Part shown: positions 35,401-43,222 of the stretch, piece after piece
How positions within the stretch are numbered: the stretch's first letter is position 1
Layout of the letters: every line of letters begins with the position of its first letter
DNA from: Chromatiales bacterium
GTDB lineage: Bacteria; Pseudomonadota; Gammaproteobacteria; Thiohalomonadales; Thiohalomonadaceae
Assembly (NCBI GenBank): GCA_003251535.1
Contig: QKFD01000103.1
Span: 57,806 to 121,805, forward strand
Direction: 5' to 3'
DNA length: 64,000 bases
Position numbers and translations under genes: made by a program
Notes under the pieces: generated by a model
Seen by the model: only the letters and a program-made list of their open reading frames with translations
The model's database searches: none
What the model was told of the DNA's origin: nothing

Positions 35401-36366
35401 ATCGCGGCCTCTGTGAATGGGGGGCGTCCGCTCCCATCGTATGGGGTGCTTGATCGCAATCGACCGCAGCGCCCGGAGGCGGCGCCGCTGGAGCGGGTGG
35501 TGGCCACCGCGGTGCCGCTGGCCTTTGAGCAGCTGGAGCTGCGGCGGGCCGATGGCCATCTCCGCTTTGTGGCCGGCAATGCAGTGCCACTGCTGGATGA
35601 GCTGGGCGCAGTGCGCGGGGCGGTGGCCGCCTTCCTCGATGTGACTGAGCGGGTGGAGACGGAGCGGGCGCTGCTGCGCAAGAATCGGGAGCTGGAGCGG
35701 GCCAATACCGATCTGGAGGAGTTTGCCTACGCCGCCTCCCACGACCTCAAGGCCCCGCTGCGGGCGGTGTCGCAGCTGGCCGACTGGCTGTTGGAGGAGC
35801 TGTCGCAGGGGCTCGACCCCGACAACCGCGAGCGGTTGCGGCTGCTGCGGGCGCGGGTGGTGCGCATGGATAACCTGATCAACGGCCTACTCGCCTACGC
35901 CCGCCTCGGCTACCACACCCCGGCCGATCCCGGACCGGTGGCGTTGGAGCCACTGCTGCGGGAGGTGTTGGCCAGCCTCGATCTCCCCCCCTCTTTTGTG
36001 GTGGAGCTGGAGCCGCCGCTGCCAGAGCTGGAGGCCGATCCGCTCCACCTCATCCAGCTGTTCCAGAACCTCATCGGCAACGCCGTGCGCCACCACGACC
36101 TGGGGCGTGGCCGGGTGGTGATCCGGGCGCAGGCGGCGGGCGAGTGGTGGCGTCTGGAGGTGGCCGACGACGGTCCGGGGATCCCGCTAGAGCTGCGGCC
36201 CCAGGTGTTCAAGATGTTCACCACCCTGCGGCGGCGAGACGAGACCGAGCACACCGGCATCGGCCTCGCCTTGGTGAAGAAGTTGGTGACGCGCTACGGC
36301 GGTGAGGTGTGGGTGGAGGGCAACGCACCGCGGGGGGCGGTGTTTGTCTTCACCTGGCCGCGCTGA
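32446..36366 (+). CDS. Large soluble multi-PAS sensor histidine kinase
   Basis: The 1306-residue protein has no signal peptide or membrane helix. About eight PAS domains are seen: three N-terminal ones (to about 370), the second being canonical (VLWAELNCALVSDGAGRP, VNFLRDITEQKLAEEAL). Five related modules of about 141 residues follow; modules two to five begin at Ser516, Ser659, Ser800 and Ser938, each ending in a DIT/DIS segment and a helical linker. The kinase core has SHDLKAPLR with His1099, then an ATPase domain with NLIGNAVRHH, VADDGPGIP and TGIGLALVKKL. The partner response regulator is not adjacent. The ATG at 32446 is preferred to a TTG at 32413. Confidence 0.92.
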   Translation: MDHPLDPLPELGGHLDRLQQELARLRAAVTVVDAPLLQLDLHGTILDANGVARSLVGEVVGRPFAELMPAWDSLASVAKRNGIAVGQIQPAGRPPLGVRLAPVAGGGFACALVAPPELSAETQALAAAEAWAPIMRIHTTLDGYIQQASPRACQWLGYGEQGLLGFHFSQLTHPADLELSRDRFQRISSGAERSLTLEKRYLTRTGQVLWAELNCALVSDGAGRPLYVVNFLRDITEQKLAEEALQRELARIKAVFEHSPAGIIFTDADQCQLEWNSAALAMHGIGGPAGPRAWRPDAGITLYTREGTPLAEAEWPLKRALRGEAVEGVELLVERQDRSFRRHLLYSAAAVCEARGRETIGVLMCVDVTRLREAERALAHKTREIEALLAALPIPVQIAHDRVGGQMSINAACAELLGLTAEGGTLSIQGACPVGVEMRLNGRPLAQADRPALVAAREGCATAPQELELVGLNGRISHVYGRAVPVLDEWGEVTGGIALFVDITERRRMEEALRASEARERARAAELAAIFEAIPTPIWIAEDPHCRTILGSRAAYEVLRVRAGSNISLSAPSVERPTGFEVWSGGRRLATAELPVQRAARGEVLRGFEEEIRFTDGEVRYLSGNAVPLLDETGAPRGAIGAFVDITARKRAEQALAASETRERARAEELELLLKALPAIVLIAHDRDAAVVSGSLEAHRLLQVPLGGNLSKRSQEGRALPSHIFINGEPVASNDLPLHRAARGEWGPQQELELHLADGEVRFISGGAVPLLHHGEPRGAVAAFVDITRAKLAERALAESEATARARAAELAAVLQALPAAVFITSDGECRQLTCNSFAQRLLGLPSAELPAADAMNALHCECNGDQLIPTGLPIQRAARGEWVGPQELEMARQDGQRLILSGSAVPLLDSAGRPRGAVAAFIDISARRRAEEALRESEQRERQRAAELAAILEGAPVAIFIAREPDCRLIESNRAGHELLGLEEIAASVNGGRPLPSYGVLDRNRPQRPEAAPLERVVATAVPLAFEQLELRRADGHLRFVAGNAVPLLDELGAVRGAVAAFLDVTERVETERALLRKNRELERANTDLEEFAYAASHDLKAPLRAVSQLADWLLEELSQGLDPDNRERLRLLRARVVRMDNLINGLLAYARLGYHTPADPGPVALEPLLREVLASLDLPPSFVVELEPPLPELEADPLHLIQLFQNLIGNAVRHHDLGRGRVVIRAQAAGEWWRLEVADDGPGIPLELRPQVFKMFTTLRRRDETEHTGIGLALVKKLVTRYGGEVWVEGNAPRGAVFVFTWPR

Positions 36367-36370
36367 CCCT

Positions 36371-37585
36371 TCAACCCCGGCCGCTGCGCGCCAGCGGCGG
36401 GAGATCGCCACTTAGGCCCATGGCCCGCCGTACCATCAGCCGCTTGGCAGGACCCGATCGATCCGCCAGATTGAGGCCGAGTGCCCGCATCCAGCGTACC
36501 GGCGGCAGGGTGTTGCCGAACAGCCGCTTGAAGCCATCCATCGCCAGCATGGTGGCCACGTTGTCCCCCTTGCGCCAGCGCTCATAACGTCGCAGTACCC
36601 GCAATGAACCGAGCCCTCGCCGTTCGCGCCGGGCCGTCAGCACCACCTCCGCCAGGGCGGTGGCATCCAGCACGCCGATGTTGAGTCCCTGCCCCGCCAA
36701 GGGGTGGATGGTGTGGGCGGCGTTGCCGATGAGGGCGATGCCGGGCCGTACATAGTCGTCGGCGTGCTGGAGGCGGAGCGGAAAGCCGCCGCGGGGACCC
36801 ACCGACTCCATCGCCCCGAGGGGGTCGCCGAAGGCGCGATAGAGCGCTGCCAGGAACTCATCTTCCGGTAGGGCGAGTAGCCCCTCGGCCTGCTCCGGAG
36901 TGGTGGACCAGACGATGGAGCTTAACCCCTCCGGCAGTGGGAGGAAGGCGAGGGGGCCATTGGGGAGGAAGCGCTGGTAGGCGACGTGGTTGTGGTGGAG
37001 GGCGGTACGCACGGTGCAGACCACCGCTGTCTGGTGGTAGGGCCAGCCGCTGGTGGTGATGCCGGCCTGTTCCCGGACCCAGGAGGCGCTGCCGTCGGCC
37101 CCCACCAGCAGCGCCGCGGCGAGCCGACTGCCATCCGCCAGGGTCAACTCTACCCCTCCCTCATCGGCCCGCAGGGTGCTGGCGACGGCGGGACAGAGGT
37201 ATTGGATGTTGTCGTAGCGGGCCATCTGCTCCAGGAGGGCCGCCAGGATCACCCGGTTCTCGATGATATGGCCTAGGTCCGGCTCCCCCAGCTCAGTGCA
37301 GTCAAAGCGGATGGCACCGGGGCCATCCCCATCCCACACCTCCATGCGCCGGTAAGGACAGACGCGACGCGCCACCATCCCCTCCCATGCCCCCACCCGC
37401 TCAAAGACCCGCTGGGTGGCGCGGGTGATGGCGGAGACCCGGATGTCATACTCCGCGGGGTCCCAGTGGGGCTCGGGGGCTGCCGGTTCTACCACGGCGA
37501 TGGAGAGGGGGGTGTTACCCAGGGCGCAGGCGAGGGTGGCCCCCACCATGCCGCCGCCGATGATGATGAGATCAAACTTTTCCAT
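36371..37585 (-). CDS. ubiI: Ubiquinone-biosynthesis FAD hydroxylase, UbiI/VisC-like
   Basis: This 404-residue flavin monooxygenase belongs to the UbiH/UbiF/COQ6 family. The FAD dinucleotide-binding GGGMVGATLACAL lies near residue 10, the DG motif is LLVGADGSASWVREQAG, and the second FAD motif is IALIGNAAHTIHPLAGQGLN. The segment VWDGDGPGAIRFD followed by LGHIIENRVI is typical of UbiI (VisC), which hydroxylates C5 of the ring. The paralogue UbiH lies just upstream on the same strand, the same order as visC-ubiH in E. coli. Which ring position each modifies here is inferred. Confidence 0.85.
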   Translation of the reverse strand: MEKFDLIIIGGGMVGATLACALGNTPLSIAVVEPAAPEPHWDPAEYDIRVSAITRATQRVFERVGAWEGMVARRVCPYRRMEVWDGDGPGAIRFDCTELGEPDLGHIIENRVILAALLEQMARYDNIQYLCPAVASTLRADEGGVELTLADGSRLAAALLVGADGSASWVREQAGITTSGWPYHQTAVVCTVRTALHHNHVAYQRFLPNGPLAFLPLPEGLSSIVWSTTPEQAEGLLALPEDEFLAALYRAFGDPLGAMESVGPRGGFPLRLQHADDYVRPGIALIGNAAHTIHPLAGQGLNIGVLDATALAEVVLTARRERRGLGSLRVLRRYERWRKGDNVATMLAMDGFKRLFGNTLPPVRWMRALGLNLADRSGPAKRLMVRRAMGLSGDLPPLARSGRG

Positions 37586-37629
37586 GGAGGCTTCTCTGTA
37601 CCGGGGATGGGGCGCGGTTGGGGCGCGGG

Positions 37630-38880
37630 TTAACCATCGATCAGGGGGATCCCGCAGGCGAGTCGCGGCAGGCGCCCGGTGAGCCCCATCGACTGGCGTG
37701 CCAACAGGTGCTTGGCGGCGGGTAGGGCGTCGAGCAGGGTGAGGCCCAGGTGGCGGACGGTGGCCAGGCCGGGCAGGGGGGTGACGAAGGCCCGCGCCAG
37801 GGTGTCGGTGAAGCCCATCACCCGCAGGTAGTCAGGGCGGCGCCAGGCGCTGTAACGGTGCAGCGTCTCCGGGGCGCCGATATCGGCGCCGCTGTGGACC
37901 GCCTCCGCGAGTACCTCTGCCAGGGCCGCCACGTCCCGTAGTCCCAGATTGAAGCCCTGCCCCGCCACCGGGTGGATGGCGTGGGCGGCGTTGCCTACCA
38001 GGGCCACCCGCGGCAGCACCACATCGCGCACATATTCGAGACCAAGCGGGTAGGCGTGGCGGCCGGTGACGCTCTCGAACCGGCCTGCTCGCCGGCCAAA
38101 GCGCTCGCCTAGCCGCTGGAGGAAGGTGGCGTCCGGTAGATCCAGCAGCTCGGCATCGTCGCCATTGCGCACGGTCCAGACCAGCGACCAGCGCCGGCCG
38201 GTCGCCTCGCCGGCGCGCTCACAGGGGAGCAGGGCGGTGGGACCGCTCTCGGTGAAGCGCTCGTATGCGGTGAACTGGTGGGGGCGATCGGTGGTGACGG
38301 TGGCGATGACGGCGGTCTGGCGGTAGCCGGCGCGGAAGCTGCGGGCCTGCATCAGCTCGCGCACCCGCGAGCGGCCACCATCAGCGGCCACCAGTAGGCG
38401 ACCGCGCAGGTCGAGTTCGAGGTCGTTGCTCTCCACGGTGACGGTCACGCCGCTGTCATCCGGGGCGACCGCCTTGACCCAGGCCGGGGCGATCAGACGG
38501 CAATCCGGGAGGCCCTGTTGCGCCTCGGCCAGTACCACCCCGAGGGCGCGGCTCTCCGCCACATAGCCGAGGGCCGGGACCCCCTCTTCGGCAGCGGTCA
38601 GGCGGGTGGCGCCGAAGCTACCGCGTTCGGAGATATGGATCCGCTGGATCGGGGTTGCCCCCTCGCGTTCGATGGCCGACCACAGCCCCATCCCTTCAAA
38701 GATGCGGCGCGAGCCGTAGGCGAGGGCGAGGGCGCGGGCGTCAAAGCTGGGCTGGTTGGGGTCGCCGGGCGGTACCGCCTCGACCACCGCTACCGAGAGT
38801 GGTAGCCCTTTCAGGGCGTAGGCGAGGCTCAACCCCGCCAGGCCACCGCCCACGATGATGATGTCGTACTCCGGAGCCAT
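37630..38880 (-). CDS. ubiH: 2-octaprenyl-6-methoxyphenol hydroxylase
   Basis: The 416-residue FAD monooxygenase of ubiquinone synthesis has GGGLAGLSLAYALKG near the start. IHISERGSFGATRL is the substrate-side block characteristic of UbiH. LLVAADGGRSRVRELM is the DG motif and VALVGNAAHAIHPVAGQGFN the second FAD motif. It is positioned between pepP and ubiI as in E. coli, with gaps of 39 and 44 bases, so the group is likely one operon read leftward. Confidence 0.92.
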   Translation of the reverse strand: MAPEYDIIIVGGGLAGLSLAYALKGLPLSVAVVEAVPPGDPNQPSFDARALALAYGSRRIFEGMGLWSAIEREGATPIQRIHISERGSFGATRLTAAEEGVPALGYVAESRALGVVLAEAQQGLPDCRLIAPAWVKAVAPDDSGVTVTVESNDLELDLRGRLLVAADGGRSRVRELMQARSFRAGYRQTAVIATVTTDRPHQFTAYERFTESGPTALLPCERAGEATGRRWSLVWTVRNGDDAELLDLPDATFLQRLGERFGRRAGRFESVTGRHAYPLGLEYVRDVVLPRVALVGNAAHAIHPVAGQGFNLGLRDVAALAEVLAEAVHSGADIGAPETLHRYSAWRRPDYLRVMGFTDTLARAFVTPLPGLATVRHLGLTLLDALPAAKHLLARQSMGLTGRLPRLACGIPLIDG

Positions 38881-38919
38881 GATCGTTCTCGTTGTTGGGA
38901 GGGTTCCGTGGGGCCTAGC

Positions 38920-40224
38920 TTACGCCATCAGGGCCTCGATCTCCGCCGGCTCCTTGGGGACGCCGTGGGTCATGACCTCATGGCCGTCGCGGGTGACCGC
39001 CACATCATCCTCGATGCGGATGCCGATCCCCCACCACTTGCGCGCCACCGCCTTGGTGCCGGGGGCGATGTAGATCCCCGGTTCAATGGTGAGCGTCATC
39101 CCCGGCTCCAGTTGCCGCCACTGGTCGCCGATCTTGTAGTCGCCGACGTCATGGACATCCATCCCCAGCCAGTGGCCAGTGCGGTGCATGAAGAACTGGC
39201 GATAGGCGTTGTCCTTGATGAGCTTGGGGACCCGCCCCTCCAGCAGCCCCAGTTTCACCAGGCCGCGGGTGATCACCTTGACCGCCGCCTCGTGGGGGTC
39301 GTTCCAGTGGTTGTTGGGGTGGACCTGCTCAATGGCGGCGTAGTTGGCCTCCAGCACCAGTTCGTAGAGGGCGCGCTGCTCGGCGGAGAAGCGGCCATTG
39401 ACGGGGAAGGTGCGGGTGATATCGGAGGCGTAGTAGTCGAACTCGCAGCCGGCGTCGATGAGTAGCAGGTCGCCGTCGTTGAGCAGGTCACTGTTCTCCC
39501 GATAGTGGAGGATGCAGGCGTTGGCACCGCCGGCCACGATGGAGCTGTAGGCGGGGTAGTGGGAGCCGTGGCGCATGAACTCGTGCAGTAGCTCCGCCTC
39601 AATCTGGAGTTCACTCATCCCCGGTTGGCAGCTGCTCATGGCGCGCACATGGGCCTGGGCGCTGATCTCCGCTGCGGTGCGCATGGCGGCGAGTTCGGCG
39701 CGGCTCTTGATGAGGCGCATGTCATGCAGCACATGGTCGAGGGCGACAAACTCCCCCGGGGTCTGGGCGCCCGAGCGGACCTTGCGACGCAGGGTGTTGA
39801 GCCAGCCCATCACCTGGCCATCAAACTCTGGATTGACCCCCATGGTGTAGTAGACCCGCTCCTTGCCCTCCATCAGACCGGGCAGGATCTCGTCGATATC
39901 GGCGATGGGGAAGGCGTCGTCGGCGCCGAATGCCTCGCGGGCGCCGTCGAGTCCGGCGCGGCGGCCGTGCCAGGTCTCCATCTCCGGATCCCGTTCGCGG
40001 CAGAACAGGATGTACTCCCCCTGCTTGCGGTGGGGGACCAGCACCGCCACCGCCTCCGGTTCAGGGAAGCCGGTCAGGTAGTAGAAGTCGCTGTCGGGCC
40101 GGTAGGAGTACTCGACATCGCGGTTGCGGATCCGCTCCTGGGCGGTGGGCAGGATGGCGATGCTGCCGCTCCCCATGGTTTGCATCAGGCGGCGGCGGCG
40201 GCGGGAGAAGTCAGTCAGGTTCAT
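38920..40224 (-). CDS. pepP: Xaa-Pro aminopeptidase
   Basis: This 434-residue M24B metallopeptidase removes N-terminal residues preceding proline. The creatinase-like N-terminal domain includes YRPDSDFYYLTGFPEPEAV. The dinuclear metal site is complete: IDAGCEFDYYASDITRTFP (two Asp), HRTGHWLGMDVHDVG (His), MTLTIEPGIY (Glu) and GIRIEDDV (Glu). Length matches E. coli PepP (441). Genes follow the order ygfB, pepP, ubiH, ubiI, as in E. coli. Confidence 0.95.
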   Translation of the reverse strand: MNLTDFSRRRRRLMQTMGSGSIAILPTAQERIRNRDVEYSYRPDSDFYYLTGFPEPEAVAVLVPHRKQGEYILFCRERDPEMETWHGRRAGLDGAREAFGADDAFPIADIDEILPGLMEGKERVYYTMGVNPEFDGQVMGWLNTLRRKVRSGAQTPGEFVALDHVLHDMRLIKSRAELAAMRTAAEISAQAHVRAMSSCQPGMSELQIEAELLHEFMRHGSHYPAYSSIVAGGANACILHYRENSDLLNDGDLLLIDAGCEFDYYASDITRTFPVNGRFSAEQRALYELVLEANYAAIEQVHPNNHWNDPHEAAVKVITRGLVKLGLLEGRVPKLIKDNAYRQFFMHRTGHWLGMDVHDVGDYKIGDQWRQLEPGMTLTIEPGIYIAPGTKAVARKWWGIGIRIEDDVAVTRDGHEVMTHGVPKEPAEIEALMA

Positions 40225-40298
40225 GGTGGCGGGCGGCAGGCTCAGGGTGCGCAGTGGATCGGATGCCGTCTTTGGCGCTCAACGCTGGGGTCCCTTCC

Positions 40299-40862
40299 TC
40301 AATGCAAAGTAGTGGAGGCTGGGGGTTTAGGATGCAACTCCTCGTGGGCGATGAAGACCGAAGTGCGCACATATTCCACCAGTTCGGCATAGGACTCCTC
40401 ATCCTCCTCGCCTCCCGCTAGTTCATAGTTCTCTATCGCCGCAATCTCGGTTAGGTCTCGCACCGCCTCACCGCTATCGCCCGGGAGCCGGGTGAGATCG
40501 GTGACGCCGCCGAGGCTGAGTCCCATGAGAAAGCCCTGGACCCAGACCCCAAGGCTGCCAATGCGCTCTTCAACGGGGGCCTCATCGTCTGGCAACAGCA
40601 GGCGAAAGTTAAACTCCTCCTCTTTGAGCTGATGGCGCGTCTCGGCACATAGCTTCTCCAGCAGCTGGCGCGCCTCGTTGGCCAGGATATCGCCGGACTC
40701 AACCGTAGGCCGTAGCCGATTGACGCAGCTGCGCTCGTCTAGATCGCCCGCTGCGCAGATGAGGCCAGTGAGCGTGCCGTGGACCTCGGGGGCCTCCATC
40801 TCCAACTGGAGCCGCTCCAGGGCGGTGTTGAGGTGGGCGAGGGCTTGGCGGTTGGTGGACAT
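40299..40862 (-). CDS. ygfB: UPF0149 family protein (YgfB)
   Basis: The 187-residue soluble, acidic protein belongs to a family whose E. coli member lies in the same place upstream of pepP. Visible family blocks are EVHGTLTGLICAAGDLDER, LLLPDDEAPVEERIGSLGVW and VQGFLMGLSLGG. It is longer than some members by a C-terminal acidic stretch and the tail FIAHEELHPKPPAS. The function is not settled; in Pseudomonas YgfB has been linked to repression of ampDh3 and beta-lactam response, which is interesting given ampD here, but no link can be shown. The start at 40862 gives the family N-terminus. Confidence 0.85.
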   Translation of the reverse strand: MSTNRQALAHLNTALERLQLEMEAPEVHGTLTGLICAAGDLDERSCVNRLRPTVESGDILANEARQLLEKLCAETRHQLKEEEFNFRLLLPDDEAPVEERIGSLGVWVQGFLMGLSLGGVTDLTRLPGDSGEAVRDLTEIAAIENYELAGGEEDEESYAELVEYVRTSVFIAHEELHPKPPASTTLH

Positions 40863-41063
40863 AGGGGAGGGGACCTCGCTGGCAATAGAGGGCTGTTTTT
40901 TTCGCACGTGAACACCTGTCCCAGCAAGGGTTACGAGCGCCATCTCTTTGAGAGTATACGGCTTAGGCGCATCGGCTACATTGACCGCAGCGCCAGGGGG
41001 GCTCTATATTGGGCGCCACTCGTTGCTATCGCCCTTGTCACCCCTTCCAATACGCCACCCTCC

Positions 41064-41279
41064 ATGGAATCTGTCGGCCACTCCGAACTGAAGGCGATTG
41101 AAGCCCGTGTAGATGAGCTTCTGCGTGCCGTGAACCGCCTCAAGGCGGAGAACAGCAGTCTGCGCGACTCCCTAAGCGACTTACGGGCTGAGCGGGCTCG
41201 GCTCGTTGAGAAGAATGAACTGGCGCGCAGCCGGGTGGAGGCGATGATTACGCGGCTGAAGGCGATGGAGCAAGATTGA
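41064..41279 (+). CDS. ZapB-like coiled-coil protein (TIGR02449 type)
   Basis: The 71-residue protein is essentially one coiled coil (LKAIEARVDELLRAVNRLKA, LRDSLSDLRAERARLVEKN) and lies directly before zapA, with the stop codon TGA overlapping the zapA ATG by one base. Short coiled-coil proteins at this position are known as TIGR02449 proteins and resemble the division factor ZapB, which bridges ZapA and the chromosome terminus. That cell-division role is inferred from context. A longer in-frame opening to 40779 overlaps ygfB on the other strand and is unlikely. Confidence 0.78.
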   Translation: MESVGHSELKAIEARVDELLRAVNRLKAENSSLRDSLSDLRAERARLVEKNELARSRVEAMITRLKAMEQD

Positions 41280-41596
41280 TGGTCGATACCACCCAGGTTG
41301 CTGTCACCATTCTGGACAAGGAGTACCTCATCGGCTGTCCAGAGGGGGAGCGGGAGCGGCTTACCGCCTCGGCTCGGCTACTGGATCGCAAGATGCGCGA
41401 GATCCGCTCCACCGGGCGGGTGATCGGGGCGGACCGCGTGGCGGTGATGGCGGCGCTCAATATTGCCCACGAGTTGATCCAGTGCCGCGATCTGGAGACA
41501 GAACAGGAGCGCGATCTGCGCGCCCGCCTCAAAATGCTGCAGGAGAAGATCGATGCGGTGTTGGAGGAGGGTGAGGGATCGGCGCCAAAGTTGTAG
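41279..41596 (+). CDS. zapA: Cell division protein ZapA
   Basis: The 105-residue protein stabilises FtsZ protofilaments at midcell. The N-terminal globular head reads VAVTILDKEYLIGCPEGERE; the rest is a helical dimerisation tail (LNIAHELIQCRDLETEQERD and beyond). The ATG at 41279 is coupled to the preceding stop (ATGA-type). The gene is followed at once by the 6S RNA gene; its own TAG stop is part of a TAGAAT hexamer that may be the -10 box of 6S RNA. Confidence 0.9.
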   Translation: MVDTTQVAVTILDKEYLIGCPEGERERLTASARLLDRKMREIRSTGRVIGADRVAVMAALNIAHELIQCRDLETEQERDLRARLKMLQEKIDAVLEEGEGSAPKL

Positions 41597-41601
41597 AATA
41601 G

Positions 41602-41798
41602 CTTTGAGACGCCCCCTGCGGTGCTCGTTAGTACACCGGGTATTTTCTTGAGCCGTAAATTTTACCCTTGGGGTCGAATCACTGCTGCTGTGTGCAGGTC
41701 CGCGAGACGGAAAGCCTAATGCAGCGGTCTCCGATCCCACTTGAGCCTTAGGTTCAAGAACAATGGTGTCGACGGTACAGGCGGAGGGCGTCTCTTCC
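41602..41798 (+). ncRNA. ssrS: 6S RNA
   Basis: 6S RNA binds the sigma-70 RNA polymerase holoenzyme and represses promoters in stationary phase. It lies between zapA and ygfA, the conserved location. GAGACGCCC (41606-41614) pairs exactly with GGGCGTCTC (41786-41794) to close the molecule, with CCTG/CAGG continuing the stem. Blocks resembling E. coli 6S are GAGCCGTAAATTT, GGTCCGCGAGACGG followed by AAGCCTAA, and a 3' hairpin CTTGAGCC/GGTTCAAG (41740-41757). TAGAAT at 41594-41599 is a possible -10 box. Ends are estimated from the pairing. The 3' arm overlaps the annotated start of the ygfA frame. Confidence 0.87.
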
Positions 41799-42407
41799 TA
41801 TTTCCAGGATCCCCCTGATCGGGCTGCGCTGCGTAGAGCCTTGCGCGCCCAGCGGCGGGGGATCCCCCCCCACGAGCACCGCCGGCTCTCGGCGGAACTC
41901 TCTCTAGCCGTTGCCCGTAGCGCCCTGTTCCTGCGCGCGCGCCGTATCGCCCTGTTCCTCCCCAACGATGGTGAGCCCGATCTCACCCCCCTGCTACAGC
42001 GCGCTTGGGCCATGGGCAAGCAGTGTTATCTGCCGCTGCTTGCGCCCGGTCCCCACAACCGTCTCCGTTTTGCCCGCTACCGCTCCGAGACGGCCTTGCT
42101 GCCCAACCGTTTTGGGATCCCGGAGCCCCGCATTCCCTTCCGCTTGGCGGTGGCACCGTGGGCGCTCGATCTCGTGCTGGCCCCGCTGGTCGCCTTCGAT
42201 AATCAAGGAAACCGGCTCGGCATGGGGGGTGGGTTCTATGATCGCACCCTTGCCTACCTACACCAGCAGACGACATGGCAGCGCCCCCATTTGGTGGGCG
42301 TGGCATTCGCGTTTCAGGAGGTAGCACAGCTGCCCGCCGCGGCGTGGGATGTGCCCTTGGCGGGGGTGATCACCGAACGCGGTCCGCGTGGACCAAGATT
42401 CAGGTGA
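41763..42407 (+). CDS. 5-formyltetrahydrofolate cyclo-ligase
   Basis: The enzyme (up to 214 residues) converts 5-formyl-THF to 5,10-methenyl-THF with ATP. The N-terminal LRRALRAQRRGIPPHEHRRL, the middle IALFLPNDGEPDLTPLLQRA and the signature RLGMGGGFYDRTLAYL are all present. It is the ygfA/fau homologue in the zapA-ssrS-ygfA context. The start is a problem: ATG 41763 and GTG 41766 lie inside the 3' arm of the predicted 6S RNA, while the next in-frame alternative, TTG 41841, cuts conserved residues. Either the message reads through 6S or a rare start is used. Confidence 0.92.
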   Translation: MVSTVQAEGVSSYFQDPPDRAALRRALRAQRRGIPPHEHRRLSAELSLAVARSALFLRARRIALFLPNDGEPDLTPLLQRAWAMGKQCYLPLLAPGPHNRLRFARYRSETALLPNRFGIPEPRIPFRLAVAPWALDLVLAPLVAFDNQGNRLGMGGGFYDRTLAYLHQQTTWQRPHLVGVAFAFQEVAQLPAAAWDVPLAGVITERGPRGPRFR

Positions 42408-42576
42408 TGGGTGGGGGAGGGGTGGGAGGCGGTGTGGCCCGTTGGGCGGTCTCTTCTTTTGTTTGGGGCGCCGCTTGGGCGTCGCTCATTACTGCCTGGG
42501 TCCAGCCGGAGACGAGCACCCCGACCGCGATGAAGATGGCCAGAAGGGCCATGCCATCGGGCTTGCGGTGTTTCAT
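42400..42576 (-). CDS. Small predicted exported or membrane-anchored protein (58 residues)
   Basis: This open frame begins MKHRKPDGMALLAIFIAVGV: a positively charged end, then a hydrophobic helix to about residue 24. A polar linker with KEETAQR and a proline-rich tail (PPPTPPPPIT) follow. AGGAAGG lies about 10 bases before the ATG. It may be a signal-anchored small protein with a Pro-rich periplasmic tail; no family is recognised. Its last 8 bases overlap the end of the convergent ygfA homologue. Confidence 0.5.
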   Translation of the reverse strand: MKHRKPDGMALLAIFIAVGVLVSGWTQAVMSDAQAAPQTKEETAQRATPPPTPPPPIT

Positions 42577-42708
42577 AAAGATGAGCCTTCCTCGGGTGGT
42601 GAAAAGAAGAGGGAATAACCCTACACGATGTCCCTATTATGCTGAGCCCATTGGCCTTGGCAAGAGAACCGGGACAGAATTTTTCTGAACAGTGAGCACT
42701 CTATTCTT

Positions 42709-43167
42709 ATGGCCTATTGGTTGATGAAATCTGAGCCAGATGTCTTTAGCATTGAGGACTTGGCAAACCGTCCGCAGCAGACCGAGCCGTGGGATGGGGT
42801 ACGAAACTATCAGGCTCGTAACATGATGCGTGACGAAATGGCAGAGGGCGATGGGGTGCTGTTCTACCACTCCAACGCCAAGCCGCCGGGCATTGCCGGT
42901 ATCGCCGAGATCGTGCGGACCGGTTATCCCGATCCCACCGCCTTCGACCCCGCCTCCAAGTATTTTGATCCCAAGAGCGATCCGAACAACCCGCGCTGGT
43001 ATCTGGTGGATGTGCGCTTTGTCCGTCAGTTCCGGCGACTCATCCCCCTCGACGAGCTGCGTCAGGTCGCCGGGTTGGAGGGGATGGCGCTGCTCCAGAA
43101 GGGGAGCCGCCTCTCGGTGATGCCAGTCTCCGCTGAGGAGTGGTCCATCATCTTAGCACTGGAGTAG
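42709..43167 (+). CDS. EVE domain protein
   Basis: The 152-residue protein is built entirely of an EVE domain, a PUA-like fold thought to read modified bases. The opening AYWLMKSEPDVFSIEDLANR, the block WDGVRNYQARNMMRDEM, FYHSNAKPPGIAGIAEIV and the late MALLQKGSRLSVMPVS are family hallmarks (thymocyte nuclear protein 1-like). Its target in bacteria is not established. It stands alone between ygfA and ilvA. Confidence 0.9.
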   Translation: MAYWLMKSEPDVFSIEDLANRPQQTEPWDGVRNYQARNMMRDEMAEGDGVLFYHSNAKPPGIAGIAEIVRTGYPDPTAFDPASKYFDPKSDPNNPRWYLVDVRFVRQFRRLIPLDELRQVAGLEGMALLQKGSRLSVMPVSAEEWSIILALE

Positions 43168-43222
43168 CATCCCGCCACCGAGCGCCCGATATTGTTAGGC
43201 GCAGGAGAGATCGAGGAGAGGT

